From assembly GCA_030761205.1 (NCBI GenBank), contig JAULJL010000004.1, positions 37,978,172 through 38,042,171 of the forward strand: DNA of 64,000 nucleotides, in the 5' to 3' direction. A program made the position numbers and the translations under genes. Positions 1 to 12,260 of the stretch are shown here, in pieces. The notes under the pieces were generated by a model that saw only the letters and a list, made by a program, of their open reading frames with translations, did not search any database and was not told the origin of the DNA. Within the stretch, counting starts at the first letter, position 1; every line of letters begins with the position of its first letter. This stretch comes from Fremontodendron californicum. Its lineage: Eukaryota > Streptophyta > Magnoliopsida > Malvales > Malvaceae.

Positions 1-1555
1 CATGTTATCATCTCCAGTAACTCTTCCATTGTTCCATATCCACCTAAAACATCAAATTTTAAGGCTAGAAACTATTTCTATTATTAAATAAATAACAAGA
101 CTCTTTCACCAAAATTTTCCTTTTTATTCTTTAGTATTGATGAAAAAGGTCGAGGTATTTTTACCAGGAAGAGCAATAAAGGCATCAGCTTCTCGGGCCA
201 TTGCAGCTTTTCGCTCATGCATGTCTGAAACAGTTCTAACTTCTCCAACTGTTTCTCCTGATATCTGTCAATGTTATCCAGGATTATGCACTAATGGTCA
301 ATCTATCTCAAATCTTCAACAGCATAGAGATAAATACTTACAATTAAACAAAGCAACAATTGACATTAAAGATATTCCAGCAAATTCTTTTACCAAAATT
401 TGTCCTAATAATAAGAACTCTGGCGCCAATGAGCAACATAAATCATTAGTGATGTACCAAATACAGTGATGTGAATGATAAAACTGTGTAAAACCTTTAA
501 ATGGTGAATGCAGGAAAGCATAAAACCTTAAATTAAGAATTTTCAAAGAAAGACTAATTAAAATGATACTAAACATGACATTTGGACCTAATATTCAGAA
601 AACAATAGTTATATATGGTTGCAAGTACAGATACCTCAAGAGGCATGAGAGCTTTTGGAATTATCCTGCATTTAAAGAACAACTATTTACTTAGTAATAC
701 ACCTAATGTGAACAAGAAGGAAGCCGCTTGTGCTTGCAACTTGTAACAGTTTCTGCAGAGAAAAACATTAAAATAAGGCTCTTCAATACAAGGCAAGTTT
801 CTTACTTACCCAAGAACATGACAACCTCCATCATACACTGTCTGGGATATCAAACCCATCAACCCAACACTTCCCCCACCATACACCAAGTCTATCTTCC
901 TCTTTACCTGTAATCAACACCAACCATAAGCAAAACACAAGTGCAGAAATTATTAATAAAGGCAAACAATTTAGACATAGAAGTCAAGGTAAAGAAAACT
1001 AGAAAGAAAAAAAAAAAGAAAAAAAACCCATTTTGCCAAATAACTTGCTTGCATCAAACACCTAATTTTCAACTCATGGATATTACTCACGTATAGTCAA
1101 AAAAGAGCAATACCCTGTCAGCAGAAAAACTACCTTGATGGTCAAAATGTCATGACTGATGACACCAAACAGAGAAACTCCAATTCAGTACATGAAACAT
1201 CAAATGTACAACTCCACCGTTATAGAATCAAAAAATCAGCAAAAAACTCATCTTTATCACTAGAAACTAACACCCAATAATCTAAAACGACCACCCCAGT
1301 TTTCAGAAAACGACAAACACCCACCTACCACCACTTCAAGATAAGTACTAAACCTTTAAAAAGTTCATCTTTTGAGACCAATAACACAAACTTTTTTCAA
1401 ACTAATGTGTACAGAGATAGTGTTAAAGCAAAAAAGCAAACCAGTTCATTGCCCAATTCAAGAGCAGCATCGCTGAAGACTTGTCTATGGCCGGAGTTGC
1501 TTCCACAGAAAACACATATCCTTTTGGACTTGCTTCTGGCTTTCTCTTCTTCCAT
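1..1555 (-). CDS. LOG: LOG-type cytokinin riboside 5'-monophosphate phosphoribohydrolase (3' end cut by window edge)
   Basis: Enzyme of the LONELY GUY family, which releases free, active cytokinin bases from their nucleotides in one step; the family acts in cytosol and nucleus. Five exons are readable on the minus strand: 1442-1555 (start ATG at 1553-1555, 38 codons), 810-907, 635-665 (only 31 nt), 165-264 and 1-43 (incomplete). All have GT-AG borders and the phases join without error. The first exon carries the VFCGSN motif, the second the VYGGGSVGLMG nucleotide-binding motif, the fourth the ISGETVGEV and MHERKA segments, and the intron between 165 and 43 splits the first glycine codon of the PGGYGTMEELLE signature. 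About 129 residues are present; LOG proteins are usually 200-230, so the C-terminal part lies left of the window. Which LOG paralogue it is cannot be told. Short plus-strand ORFs here are shadows. Confidence 0.95.
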
Positions 1556-3440
1556 TAACAATATATCTCTCTATCTATATCAGTTTTTGTTTTTATTCCA
1601 ATCTCAAATCATTGAGTTTAACTAAAAAAACAAAAAAGCAATAGCCTTTCCATAAAAATTGTCCTCCTGACCATAAAAACTTTCTCAAAAGAAAGAAACG
1701 AACCAATCAAATATATATAAAAATATGCAGAAGCTAATAAGAAACACCAAAAAACACTTCTTTTAAAGCAAAGCAATCTGGGTTGATCTTGAATTGGTAA
1801 ATAAATAAGAAAAAAGCAAATTAAAAATGAAAGGAAATCAAAGAGGGGCTTTTTATATTAGAGGAGAAGAGAACATGAGGGAGCCCACATGCTCCATTCC
1901 CTTTCTAATCCAACGTCTCTCTGTCGGCTTCAATCTTCATTATGATATATTTATTAACATGATTAAATTAATATATTTAGAATATATAATTGTACAAAGT
2001 TTACTTACCAACTAGTGTTGTTTTTGCAAAGTCAAAGGACAAATCCAAATCAGAATTTTATTCATAGAAGTTAGCGAGTGAACTTAAAAAAGGTGAGAAT
2101 AATGGAGTAAAGGGCTAAGTTGTTGCTTTCAGCCTTTCACTAACTAGACTTCAAATTTATTGACTTATATCAATTTTATTTTCTTTTTATTTTTAATTAT
2201 AATCTAAATCAAAATATTAAAATGACGGGTTGGGAGTCAAAAAATTTGGTGGAGAGCTCTTCCAAATTGAATTTTATTTTCATCAAATATTTTAACAAAT
2301 GGAACGTGACAACAAAGTTGGTAAATTAAATGATTTCTTAATGATTTTGACAATGATTGGAATCAATAAAATCTTCACTATAACACAAATTTAACTTTCT
2401 TTTAACAAGATTGAACGGGAAAAAAAACGTTTTGCTTGAAACAATACATTTATTTGTAAATCTTTTAAATTTTCTTTTATAAAAGTTTTTCAATTACATT
2501 TTTAATTTATGTTTATTTCAATATAGACTTTATAAGCATCAAATAGTACAAACTCGATTGCATTTTACATTTTTCATTGGTTAAGAAGGATTGTGATTTG
2601 GATGTTGATTTTGAAATTTTACTTATTCTTCCAAACTCGATTTATTTTTTTAATTTTCGAAGATGCATGGGTGATTGATTGTACATTTCTTCGAGGTTAA
2701 AAATGTCTTAATATTTTGATTTTCTTTTGTAAAAAGAATTGGATGACATTTTAGTTAAAGTAATTCTGACTAAATCAAATGATAATAGTGTATTTAAATA
2801 CATACTTTATGTAAAAAAAAAATAGTACAAACTTTATAAGCTTTTAGTTTGGTCAATTTCAGGATAAAATCAAAATCATTGTTAAAATTACTCATTCAGT
2901 TAAGGGTTAAATTAATAAAGAATCAAAGGTAAATTAATTAACAGGTGTTTATAAACATCTATTAAAGATTATATAATTATTATTTTATGAATTTTTTTTG
3001 CATTTAATGCATTAATTTTATCACATTAAAAAAAATAATACATTAATTAATTTTTTCTTTAAATATTACGTTAACATTTTTCATATTCAAATGCAAAATA
3101 TTGTAAATTTTAAATAAATAAAAAATTTAATTTTCAACTTGGGCCAAGGCCCTTATTAGAGGCCTTAGGAAGCACACCTAGTTAGCTAGGTCCATTTTTA
3201 GGTCATGAACAATTGAACATTAAATACTATCTTATATATAAATTTTGAATGTATTTAAGGTCATTGGGGGTGCCCACATCGTCTGTTTACTGTTTATTTT
3301 ATTTTTTTTAGTTGGTGGAAAAAAAGAAAGAAAGAAAGAAAGACAGAAAAAAAAAAAAAAAAAAGAGAGAGAGAGAGAAAAAAAAGAAGAAAGAAAGGAA
3401 AGAGGGAATAAGGAAGAAGGAAAAGAGAAAAAAAAATTGA
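1556..3440. other. LOG upstream region, no gene seen
   Basis: AT-rich DNA that should contain the LOG promoter and 5' leader. No convincing ORF is present. A purine-rich low-complexity tract at 3318-3440 (GAAA/AAG-rich) yields a spurious Lys/Glu-rich ORF. No promoter element is called with confidence. Confidence 0.6.
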
Positions 3441-3469
3441 GTGTTTGTGTTTTTTTTTTTTATATTTAA

Positions 3470-4775
3470 ATTATTATAAATTTATATAATTTTTTACACG
3501 TTAATAATTTATTTTATGTATACTTTTACACATTCGTGTATTCGTGTTGTGTTCATGTTTTTTTTCGTTTTGTGTTTTAATTATTTTGCTTTATGTTCGT
3601 GTCGTGTTTCAATTCATCTCATATTTTATATTATTTGTCATAGTGATAATTTATAAAAAGTATTATAAATTTATATAAATTTTTACACGTTAATAATTCG
3701 TTTTATATATATTTTTACACGTTTGTGTTCATCTCATATTTTATATCATTTGTCATAGTGATTCAATCTTGAAAAAAAAAATTATGAGTTCAAGACGTGT
3801 TTGTGTTTGTGTTTGTGTTTGTGTTCGTGTTTTTTTTTTTTTATGTCTTCAAAATATTATAAATTTATATAAATTTTTACACGTTAATAATTTGTTTTAT
3901 GTATATTTTTACACGTTTATGTATTTGTGTCGTGTTCATGTTATTTTTCGTACTGTGTTTTAATTACTTTTCTTATGTTGTGTTCATGTCGTGTTTCAAT
4001 TCATCTCATGTTTTACATAGTTTGTTATTGTGATTCAATTTAGGAAAAAATTTGTGTATTCGTGTCGTGTCCAAGTTCATGACATATTTTGCATAATTTG
4101 TCATAGTAATTCAATTTAAAGAAAAAAATTCTGTGTTCGTGACATATTCGTGTTCGTGTGATTTTTCAAAGTATTATAAATTTATATAAATTTTTACACA
4201 TTAATAATTATATAAATATATAAATTTTAACACGTTAATAATTCGTTTTATGTATATTTTTATACGTTCGTGTATTTGTGTCGTGTTCGTGTTATTTTTC
4301 GTGTTGTGTTTTAATTATTTTTCTTATATTATGTTCGTGTCGTGTTTCAATTCATCTAATATTTTACATAGTTTGTCATTGTGATTCAATTTAGAGAAAA
4401 ATTTGTGTGTTCGTGTCGTATCTCAATTCATGACATATTTTGTATGATTTGTCATAGTGATTCAATTTAGAGAAAAATTTGTGTTCCTTACGTGTTCGTG
4501 TTTTTTTTTTTTCTTTTCAAAGTATTATAGATTTATATAAATTTTTACACGTTACTAATTTATATAAAGTACTATAAATTTATATAAATTTATACACGTT
4601 AATAATTTATTTTATGTATATCTTTACATGTTCGTGTATTCTTATCAAGTTTATGTTATTTTTTGTGTTGTGTTTTAATTATTTTTCTTATGTTGTGTTT
4701 GTGTCGTGTCTCAATTCATTTTATATTTTATATAGTTTGTCATTTTGATTCAATTTAGAAAAGATTTGTTTCACT
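3470..4775. repeat. Degenerate tandem array rich in CGTGTTCGTGTCGTG-like words
   Basis: The word ACACGTTAATAATT recurs at about 3496, 3685, 3879, 4230 and 4594, with degenerate relatives near 4196 and 4547, so complete units are about 190 bp and longer ones about 320-350 bp. Each unit repeats the same order: TATAAATTTATATAAATTTTTACACGTTAATAATT, a TATGTATATTTTTACACG block, GTGTCGTGTTCGTG words, TTTCAATTCATCTCATATTTTA, then TTTGTCATAGTGATTCAATTT. It contains no ORF of note. A copy in reverse orientation lies near 30600-30800, so this is a dispersed family that has expanded locally. Confidence 0.8.
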
Positions 4776-5220
4776 TAGATTTACTTTTTAAGTTGACTTT
4801 ATAAATTGTTTAGAATTTTAAATTGTTATGACAGTTCTCTTTTACTATTTTATAAAATATTAATTTATTTTTTTGTTTAATTATTAATTTTTGTTTTTAA
4901 AAATATTATCGTATATTTAACATTTAATTTTCGCGGCATTGCGCGGGTATCATTCTAGTTATTATTATTATTCAAGGTTGTCCAATTCCAAATTTACAAT
5001 CAAGTTGAGAAGGGAAATTAACTACCATAACTGCCAATGAGCTGCTTTACCAAAAATGGAACCCTTGAAAATAACCTTTGTAAATTGTAACACAAGTTTT
5101 TTAACATTAAAAACCAAAAAAAAAAAAAAAGGGAAACAAAATTAGAGAAAAACCAAGCTAATTAAGAGTAATTATCTAACATTTCAAACTTCCCATTTTT
5201 TATTTTCTGTTTGATAAATT

Positions 5221-5943
5221 ATGGGAAGGATGATTCCTTTAGATGGTGACCCCCTAATACATCCGGCATTGCCATTTTCTCTCCTGCTAGCAGCCATGGC
5301 TGCAACCATTGCTATAATCACTGGTCTATGCGGGTTTCGAAGGAAACGAAAACGATCACCAGATTTATCAGCCCCAGATTTGGCAGACAAGTCATCCGAT
5401 TTACAAACAGCATTAGAAACACCCCAACAAGCGATATTAGAAACAGATGAGAAAATTACTGAGAATTCAGAGCAAGTGATAATCAAAGATTTGCCTCCTC
5501 CACCAGGTATGATGATGAGGGCATTAAAAGAGACGTCGTCCCATTCTTGCAAAAATTTCATGACAAAGTCCGAGTCCACCCGAAAACTAAGCTTAACCTT
5601 GAGCGTGAAGCACGTAAAAAGCATTTCTGTGAAGATTGGGGATCAGAAAAAGAGATCAAAAGATGAAGATTCGATCTGGAAAAAGACAATTATATTAGGT
5701 GAAAAATGTAAAATATCAGATGATGATGATGATGCTGTTATTTTTGATGGCAAGGGTAATACAGTTTCAGTTTACCATCCCAGGACCCTGAGTACCATAT
5801 CCATTTCTAGAACGAGTTCCTTCAAAGAACCACACACGTCGACCATTTCTAGAACGAAATCCTTCAGAGAAGAACCAGACACGATTCTTAATCAAAACAA
5901 GGAGAAAGGGATAATCACAAGAAAAGAGGAAGAAGATTCTTGA
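5221..5943 (+). CDS. Hypothetical single-exon protein with N-terminal membrane segment
   Basis: I do not recognise this gene. It encodes 240 residues without an intron, from the ATG at 5221 to the TGA at 5941-5943. Residues of about 16-40 form a hydrophobic stretch (PFSLLLAAMAATIAIITGL) followed at once by a basic patch (RRKRKR), which predicts a signal anchor with the remainder in the cytosol. The rest is polar and Ser/Lys-rich, with a proline patch (LPPPPG), a KLSLTLSVKHVKS segment, an IWKKTIILGEKC motif, an acidic DDDDD run and two similar Arg-Thr-Ser-Phe repeats near the C-terminus (ISRTSSFKE and ISRTKSFREE). Those compact conserved-looking blocks within disordered sequence suggest a real plant family. 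The opposite-strand ORF at 5184-5624 is a shadow. No function is proposed. Confidence 0.65.
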   Translation: MGRMIPLDGDPLIHPALPFSLLLAAMAATIAIITGLCGFRRKRKRSPDLSAPDLADKSSDLQTALETPQQAILETDEKITENSEQVIIKDLPPPPGMMMRALKETSSHSCKNFMTKSESTRKLSLTLSVKHVKSISVKIGDQKKRSKDEDSIWKKTIILGEKCKISDDDDDAVIFDGKGNTVSVYHPRTLSTISISRTSSFKEPHTSTISRTKSFREEPDTILNQNKEKGIITRKEEEDS

Positions 5944-7475
5944 TGTTAATTTAGTTGATAATCTATTTTAAAAAGGTTGTAGGGTAGATTCGTGTTTTAT
6001 GAAAAGAATATGCAGTTTGTTTTCATGACCAATATTGCCAATTAAAGACAATTCAATTTCCTTAATTTCCTAGTCAACTAGCTTGCTTGAATTACCAAGG
6101 CATATGACCAACCCCTTTTCTTCATTTTTCATGAAAGATGCTAATTAAGTGGAAACAAAGAAACATAGCCTTATTAAGTTCAAACTTCTGTCAAAAGATC
6201 AGTCGAGACAATCTTTGTCCTTGACAGGTTTTCCATGTTCTTGAATTTTAAGGTTATATAGGATGATGGGAGGGTTAATTTTTAAAGCTGTTTCTAGGAT
6301 GACTATGGCTGCATGCTTTAAGACATCTTCTTACCTTGAAACGTTGAACAAGACAACTTGTTTGCGACAGAATATGTTCCAAAAGCTTGATAGGCATTGT
6401 CTAGGAAATTGCTGATACGATCAATCAATAATAGTTAAGTCTGAAAAGAACAAAACAATGTAGCTTTCATTGAATTCAAAAGCGCCAGTTGTAATACAAC
6501 CATGGCAACTTGAACTAATCAATTTAAGTACTACGAAGATCATCAAAACTCACAAACGTTTAAACGAATCTTTTTGGCCTGCAGACAGCTAGCTAGCGCG
6601 TTGCTGGTGCATATACAGATATACTCCCCATGGAAACTTCATATACCACTAATTTGGTAAATTATTGATATTGAAGTACGTAGAAGTGTTTAAAGGAAAT
6701 ATATAGTTTTGAAAATACGCATACTTGGATGATTTTCTTTACATAAAAGTAGAAATTTGTACACCCACAATTTGGGTGGGAGAAAAAATTCATGGAAAAA
6801 ATATATGTATTTTTAAAAAAGTTAAATATGTGTAATTTTTTTTATTTATAAAATAATAGATATTTTGTTTAAAAAATATTAAATAAAAATTAAAAGATGT
6901 GAATACCTTTAATTTATTATTTGATATTTTAATTTAATTTAATTTAATTTTTTGTAATTATTCTTATTAATTAAGTGGTGTCATTTACTCGTTATATACC
7001 TTAATCAGAAGTTATATATATATATATCTAGATATTACGCACATCCACAACAATTTAATGATATAAGATGTTGATAATTTTTTTTATAAAAAAAATAACA
7101 AGTTATCAGATGTTGTCACATGTAATATTTTTTTAAGAAAATAAAATACATAAACATATTTAATTGTATTTTATATTATAAATTTATTTTATTTTTTTAA
7201 TAAATTTATCAATTGAATTGATGTTTTATTAATTTATGACACCAACTTAATAATCTTTTTAATATTAATATAGATATAAATTAGCCGTAACACTAATTCA
7301 ATCAAAATTTTACATATAGTATAGATTAACTATTTTTTTTTTGGTCGAATAGTATAGATTAACTATACTTAATAATAAAGATGTTTCCTAGGTCAAAACT
7401 TGAAGAAAAAAAATCTTATGGTTTCAGTTAAGAATATCAAATCAAACGTTAAAAGACATCCTCGTCCATCCAAAA
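5944..7475. other. Intergenic AT-rich stretch, no gene seen
   Basis: Separates the hypothetical membrane protein from the carrier gene. No sustained ORF. It holds a short TA run near 7016-7029 and the 17-bp direct repeat that flanks a T-run at 7316-7365, listed separately. Confidence 0.6.
7316..7365 (-). mobile_element. Minimal retroposon-like insertion: T-run plus GGTCGA between 17-bp direct repeats
   Basis: ATAGTATAGATTAACTA occurs at 7316-7332 and again at 7349-7365. Between the copies are only a run of T and the bases GGTCGA. Read on the minus strand this is a few bases followed by poly(A) between target-site duplications, which is the layout of an extremely 5'-truncated LINE or SINE insertion. 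There is no coding content. Confidence 0.55.
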
Positions 7476-8269
7476 TCAGCGATCTCCTAGCCTAGGTTGT
7501 TGCGCCGTACAGTAGTATATCCAACGTGGGATACGTTTGAAGATCCACCGACCTTGATGTACCATTGTCAGACCACATGATTTCCCCTTCAAAATTGCAA
7601 CTAAAACAGGCAAACAACAACAACAAACGAAAGTCGGCCTTTTGAAAAGAAAGGGAGGAAGAAAACCCAACCAGGAAACCTCTTCCTTCTTTCTCTGAAG
7701 GAGAACAGGTATTTTTAGATTTTGGTTTTTACCCAATATTTTACATGCCTGTTCTTCTTTTCTGGTACGTTTTCTGAACCCCCCCCTTGTTTAATCTCAC
7801 ATGGGTATAAATGATTTGAACTTGGAATCATTGGGAACTCTTTAAATTAATTGGTTTTTGGAGCTCTTGAAAGTGGTGGCTTTGGGTGATTTAAAAGCAG
7901 ACTTTTTGATGAATCTAGATTGAGAGTATCGAAGCTTTTTATAATATTGATCCCATGGGAACGGTGTTATAACTGAAAGGATAGGTTTTGGGTTTGGCAA
8001 TCTGTGTGGTCTATTTTTCTCTGTATCTTTGGATGTATCTTGTTGTTATTGAAGAAAAGGATCGGCTTGTGAACTTGCCCGGCTCTCATCTGGATGTTCT
8101 CAGGCCATTGAATTTGCCCTTTGAACAGAAATCGTTTTCTTTTTGTATCCCAAGAGATAGATGGGATAAAGAGTTCTTCAAGCTTCAGGGTGGGTAATTA
8201 TAATTTGACAAATTTATTAAATTGAGGAAGATTTTGGTAATATATTTGGTTTGAGTTGGCTATTTTGAG
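7476..8269 (+). other. Probable leader region of the CoA-type carrier gene
   Basis: Upstream of the carrier start codon. A good donor (GAGAACAG then GTATTT) ends a possible non-coding first exon at 7708, and coding sequence begins at 8270, so a leader intron is plausible. ORFs at 7476-7736 (-) and 7988-8197 (+) have no recognisable family features and are probably chance. Confidence 0.35.
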
Positions 8270-11037
8270 ATGGGTTCTCCTCAAGGCTCCACATTGACAA
8301 CAAATATGGCTGGGCTCGTTGATGGTTCAACAGCACGCAGAGAGGTTTCTCACATTGATTGTTTGCCTGTTTATGTCAAAGAGCTAATAGCTGGTGGCGC
8401 TGCTGGAGCTTTTGCTAAAACTACTGTTGCACCTTTAGAACGGATTAAAATACTCTTGCAGGTGAGCTACCTGATATATCTATGTCGCCTTTTTTTAGAT
8501 TTTAGCAGCATTCATAAATACAAACCAAAAAATGGTGTTTTTTATTTTAGCATTTTGCGATGCTGAGCTCAATTAGATGTTTAGATTGGTTTTGGGTCCT
8601 GTAAAGTTGTTACTTATTAGTTTTAGAGTAGTCCTGTTACAATAAAGTGATTTTCCTGTTAAATGGATTTCAGTCACAATGGTGCTTAAGGGTTAGTTAT
8701 ATTATATGTTGCTCTGGTGCTTGCTGGATGTTTGTCAAGTTACATATTTGTTTCTTACTTTGTTTCTCACCCCCCCCCCCCCCCAAAATATATATATATA
8801 TATATTTTGTGCTTCATGCACGTTACCGCTCACAGTTTTCATATGATTCTCTCTGTCTCTCTTTCTCTATTGTACAGACAAGGACTGATGGTTTCCGATC
8901 TCTTGGGGTGTATCAATCCTTAAGGAAGGTACTAAAGCATGAAGGTGTTCTGGGATTTTATAAGTAAGTCTACAGATTTTTTTACCATTTTTCTCTCTCT
9001 CTGCCCTCCCATAAAATTTAGACTAATTCATGCCTATTCTTACCGGCAGAGGAAATGGAGCCAGTGTTATTCGGATCATTCCTTATGCAGCCTTACATTT
9101 CATGACTTATGAGCAGTATCGAGGTTGGATCTTAGATAACTATTCTTTCTTGGGATCAGGACCTGTTATAGATCTTTTAGCTGGTTCTGCTTCTGGAGGA
9201 ACAGCAGTGTTATGCACTTATCCCTTGGACTTGGCTCGCACTAAACTTGCCTATCAGGTAAGAAGTTTTCAGAGGAATAGCTTAGTTTCTCATAAATATT
9301 TTTGAATCATTTTCGGGTTTTCAATTGAGGTTGATCTGGTTGTTGGTATTTATAATAAATAAATTCTATCATCTTTTTACACTAGTTTAATCAAATCTAT
9401 TATTACTATAATGTAATTGCTGATTCTGGTTGTGCATTTGAATTACTAAAGCACTCATGACATTAGTTCATTATAGAAGACTTTTTGAGTAGATTTGTAG
9501 CAGTAAAGAGTTGATGCTTTTGGAACAAGTACAACCATTCCTTGGATAAATGTCACTACTTATCAAGCGCTCCTTGGATAAATTGGATTACTAAGGAATT
9601 GAATTTTCTTTACTCTGCTTTGTTAACTTTTATGGTTTAACAGGTTGTGGACACCAGAACAAATTTCAGGAGTGGTATAAGAAGTTTATATCCTCGACCT
9701 GCATATAGTGGCATAAAAGATGTACTGACAACTGTTTACAGGGAAGGGGGAGTACGGGGATTATATCGAGGTGTAGGTATGTAGGCGGTTGTTTTTAATG
9801 CTTCATAGTAAGATTAAGAATGAATTGATTTGACAATGACTCCTAGTTCTGTGCATTATTCTTATAACTGGCACGATCCTTCTTATTTTCCTGTTTAAAG
9901 TATCTTCAGTCTTTCATTGATAATAGAGATTCATTAGTTTAACATGCAATCTTGAAATTATTTTAGTGTAGTTGCTTCATTTTGCACTTGCTTTGCAAGT
10001 TGTGCTTGGACTTGATGAGACATTTTGCTTACATAGGTCCAACACTCGCTGGGATCCTCCCGTATGCTGGTTTAAAGTTCTACGTTTATGAGGTACTAAA
10101 GACGCATGTTCCTGAAGAGCACCAAAAGTCCATTGTGATGCATCTTTCTTGTGGAGCACTGGCTGGGTTACTTGGGCAGACCTTCACATACCCATTAGAT
10201 GTTGTTAGGAGACAGATGCAGGTATTGTGCAATAGCTGTACACTTCTAGGAGGGTTTAATTGCAATTCACTATTTTGTTGGGATTGGATTATATTGTTTC
10301 TTTAATGTGTTATTACGGGTGTTTTAAATGTTTTGAGGTACACATAGTAAGTGCTAGATATATATAAAGCAACCTGGTTAAATAAACTGGTTTTGAAGTG
10401 GTTTGGTTCAACCTGATATATTTGCTAGAGAGTTTCTTGATAATGTCATCCATGATTGAATGTATTGAGTCATTAGTATCTTTATCTGCTTTCCGATTGG
10501 CACCTAGCTTGTGATTGACAATTTGACACATCTGGGAAGTAATTTTTAAATGTTACCCTACAGGTTGAAAGTCTTCAGTGTTCAACAATTCAAGGTGATA
10601 CAAGATACAGAAACACATTGGAAGGGCTTACTACTATTGCCCGTAATCAAGGATGGAGACAATTGTTTGCAGGCTTGAGCATTAATTATATCAAGGTAGT
10701 TTATATACTCAGCAACAATATCAACATAGATGCTCACTTTTGCAGATTTTTTTTGTTTTTTTTGTTTTATTCCCTTCTGTCCTAACTGTTGAGAAACAAT
10801 AAACATTAGTACTTGTAAGAAGCAGATCGAGAGTTATTTACAGTTTGAGTGCAACCTTTGTTTCATAATTGCCAATTTTACTTGGCCTTGGGATGGTTTT
10901 CATTCTAATGAAGTGTGTTACAATTTGGTTGTCAGATTGTTCCTTCTGTGGCAGTTGGATTCACGGCATATGACATGATGAAGGTTTGGCTTCGGATACC
11001 ACCCCGACAGAAATCACAGGCGGTATCTTCTAGATAA
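8270..11037 (+). CDS. Mitochondrial carrier family protein, coenzyme A carrier type
   Basis: Member of the mitochondrial carrier (SLC25) family, most like the plant CoA carriers that bring coenzyme A or a related nucleotide across the inner mitochondrial membrane. Seven exons: 8270-8461, 8878-8963, 9050-9257, 9644-9776, 10037-10221, 10564-10695 and 10936-11037. All introns are GT-AG, the phases agree, and the product is 345 residues; the family is usually 320-350. The three carrier repeats are visible through their PX[DE]XX[KR] signatures: PLERIK at the end of exon 1, PLDLARTK at the end of exon 3 and PLDVVRRQ at the end of exon 5. The N-terminal 35 residues are a variable extension before the first membrane helix. 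Intron 1 has a C-run followed by a TA run (8770-8806). The substrate is inferred from family resemblance; a related nucleotide carrier cannot be excluded. The gene is intact. Confidence 0.92.
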
Positions 11038-11566
11038 ACCGATACGGATATACAATGGGGGCAACTGAAAACCTAAAAAGCTCAAATTAGTATTATATTA
11101 TGTAACAAAGAAAAGTTTTATCAACCAAAACATTAGTTCCTTGAGCTTATTATTTTTATGTTTTCAGAGTATTATATCAGAAAACAAAAATGAGATGTAA
11201 GAGTGAAATGAAGGAGTGTATTGATAATAGGACTGAGCTGACGGTGCTTGTGCTTATTATACTTTTTATGTACTACTATTGAGCGATGCATACAAAATAC
11301 CTTGTCTTGTTTTCACTTTTTCAGAAAATTATAAGACATGGCTTTTCAATGATTAAGATGGTTGGCTGGCTGGCTTTAACAAAAGAAATGGGGTTTGGTT
11401 TTGTGACTTGAAGATATTTAGATAGCATTCATTTATTGATTTCGGATGACTCTTGCATCACAATCACAGTCGGCCATGGATTTTTTAAGGCACTGAAAGA
11501 CAGATGACTAATGCCCACTAGTTAGATGGACCAGGGTGAAGGGACCACTTTCTAGAATTGAGAAAA

Positions 11567-11622
<56 letters not shown>

Positions 11623-12245
11623 AATAAAGACATTGGAACTGAAGTAATAGCTTCATCAACTTTTTTACAAGTGGATGGCTACCTGAAATGCAGGTTATTT
11701 AAAGGTCAAGTTGGATTCAAAATGTCACGTCCCCATTATTGCAGAAGTTCTCCAGCTACTGTATGTAAATCCATTTAACTAATCCGTTCACCCTCTCATC
11801 ATTGGAAAATAAGATGAAATTATTGCGAAATAACATATTAAATTATCATTCAAACTTGAATTACTTGTTAGAATTGGGGTAAAAAAAGTCTCATTCGATT
11901 CTATTTTAAGTAAAATCAAACAAACAAGATTTCTATGTTAGAAATTATCCTCCATTCATACTATATACGAAAAGTGGGTGCTTAGCTGTTGCTCCACAGT
12001 AATCTTAACACCATTGATTTGAGCCAAATGAAAACAATAAGAAGGTAGATTCACGAAGTCATAAAAGGTCAATAGCTTATAATTACTAGGAAGTAATATT
12101 AATTTCCCACCATGGCTGAAAACGAAGTTCCATCGGCAACAGTACATATATTATAATTATAGAGCCCCCACCACCAACCACTTCTTCTTCCTATAGTTTT
12201 CTACGACCATGCAGAAAAGGAAAAAAGAAATCAGTAGTTGTAGTA
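11038..12245. other. Carrier gene 3' flank and intergenic DNA
   Basis: Holds the carrier's 3' untranslated region and AT-rich DNA up to the LINE insertion. No gene recognised. The ORF at 11536-11778 is created by the TA microsatellite it contains. Confidence 0.6.
11573..11621. repeat. (TA)n microsatellite
   Basis: About 24 uninterrupted TA dinucleotides downstream of the CoA-type carrier gene. Confidence 0.95.
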
Positions 12246-12260
12246 AAATAAGTAACTTCT
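12246..12260 (+). repeat. 5' target-site duplication of the truncated LINE
   Basis: AAATAAGTAACTTCT, identical to 13801-13815. The base context on the plus strand is AGT followed by AAAA, so the nicked strand reads TTTT followed by ACT, as expected for priming by an L1-type endonuclease. Confidence 0.93.

Noticed and set aside
3245..3469. Lys/Glu-rich ORF of 74 codons
   Set aside because: It is created by a purine-rich low-complexity tract; no family features.
11536..11778. ORF with a Tyr-Ile repeat
   Set aside because: Translation of a TA microsatellite.
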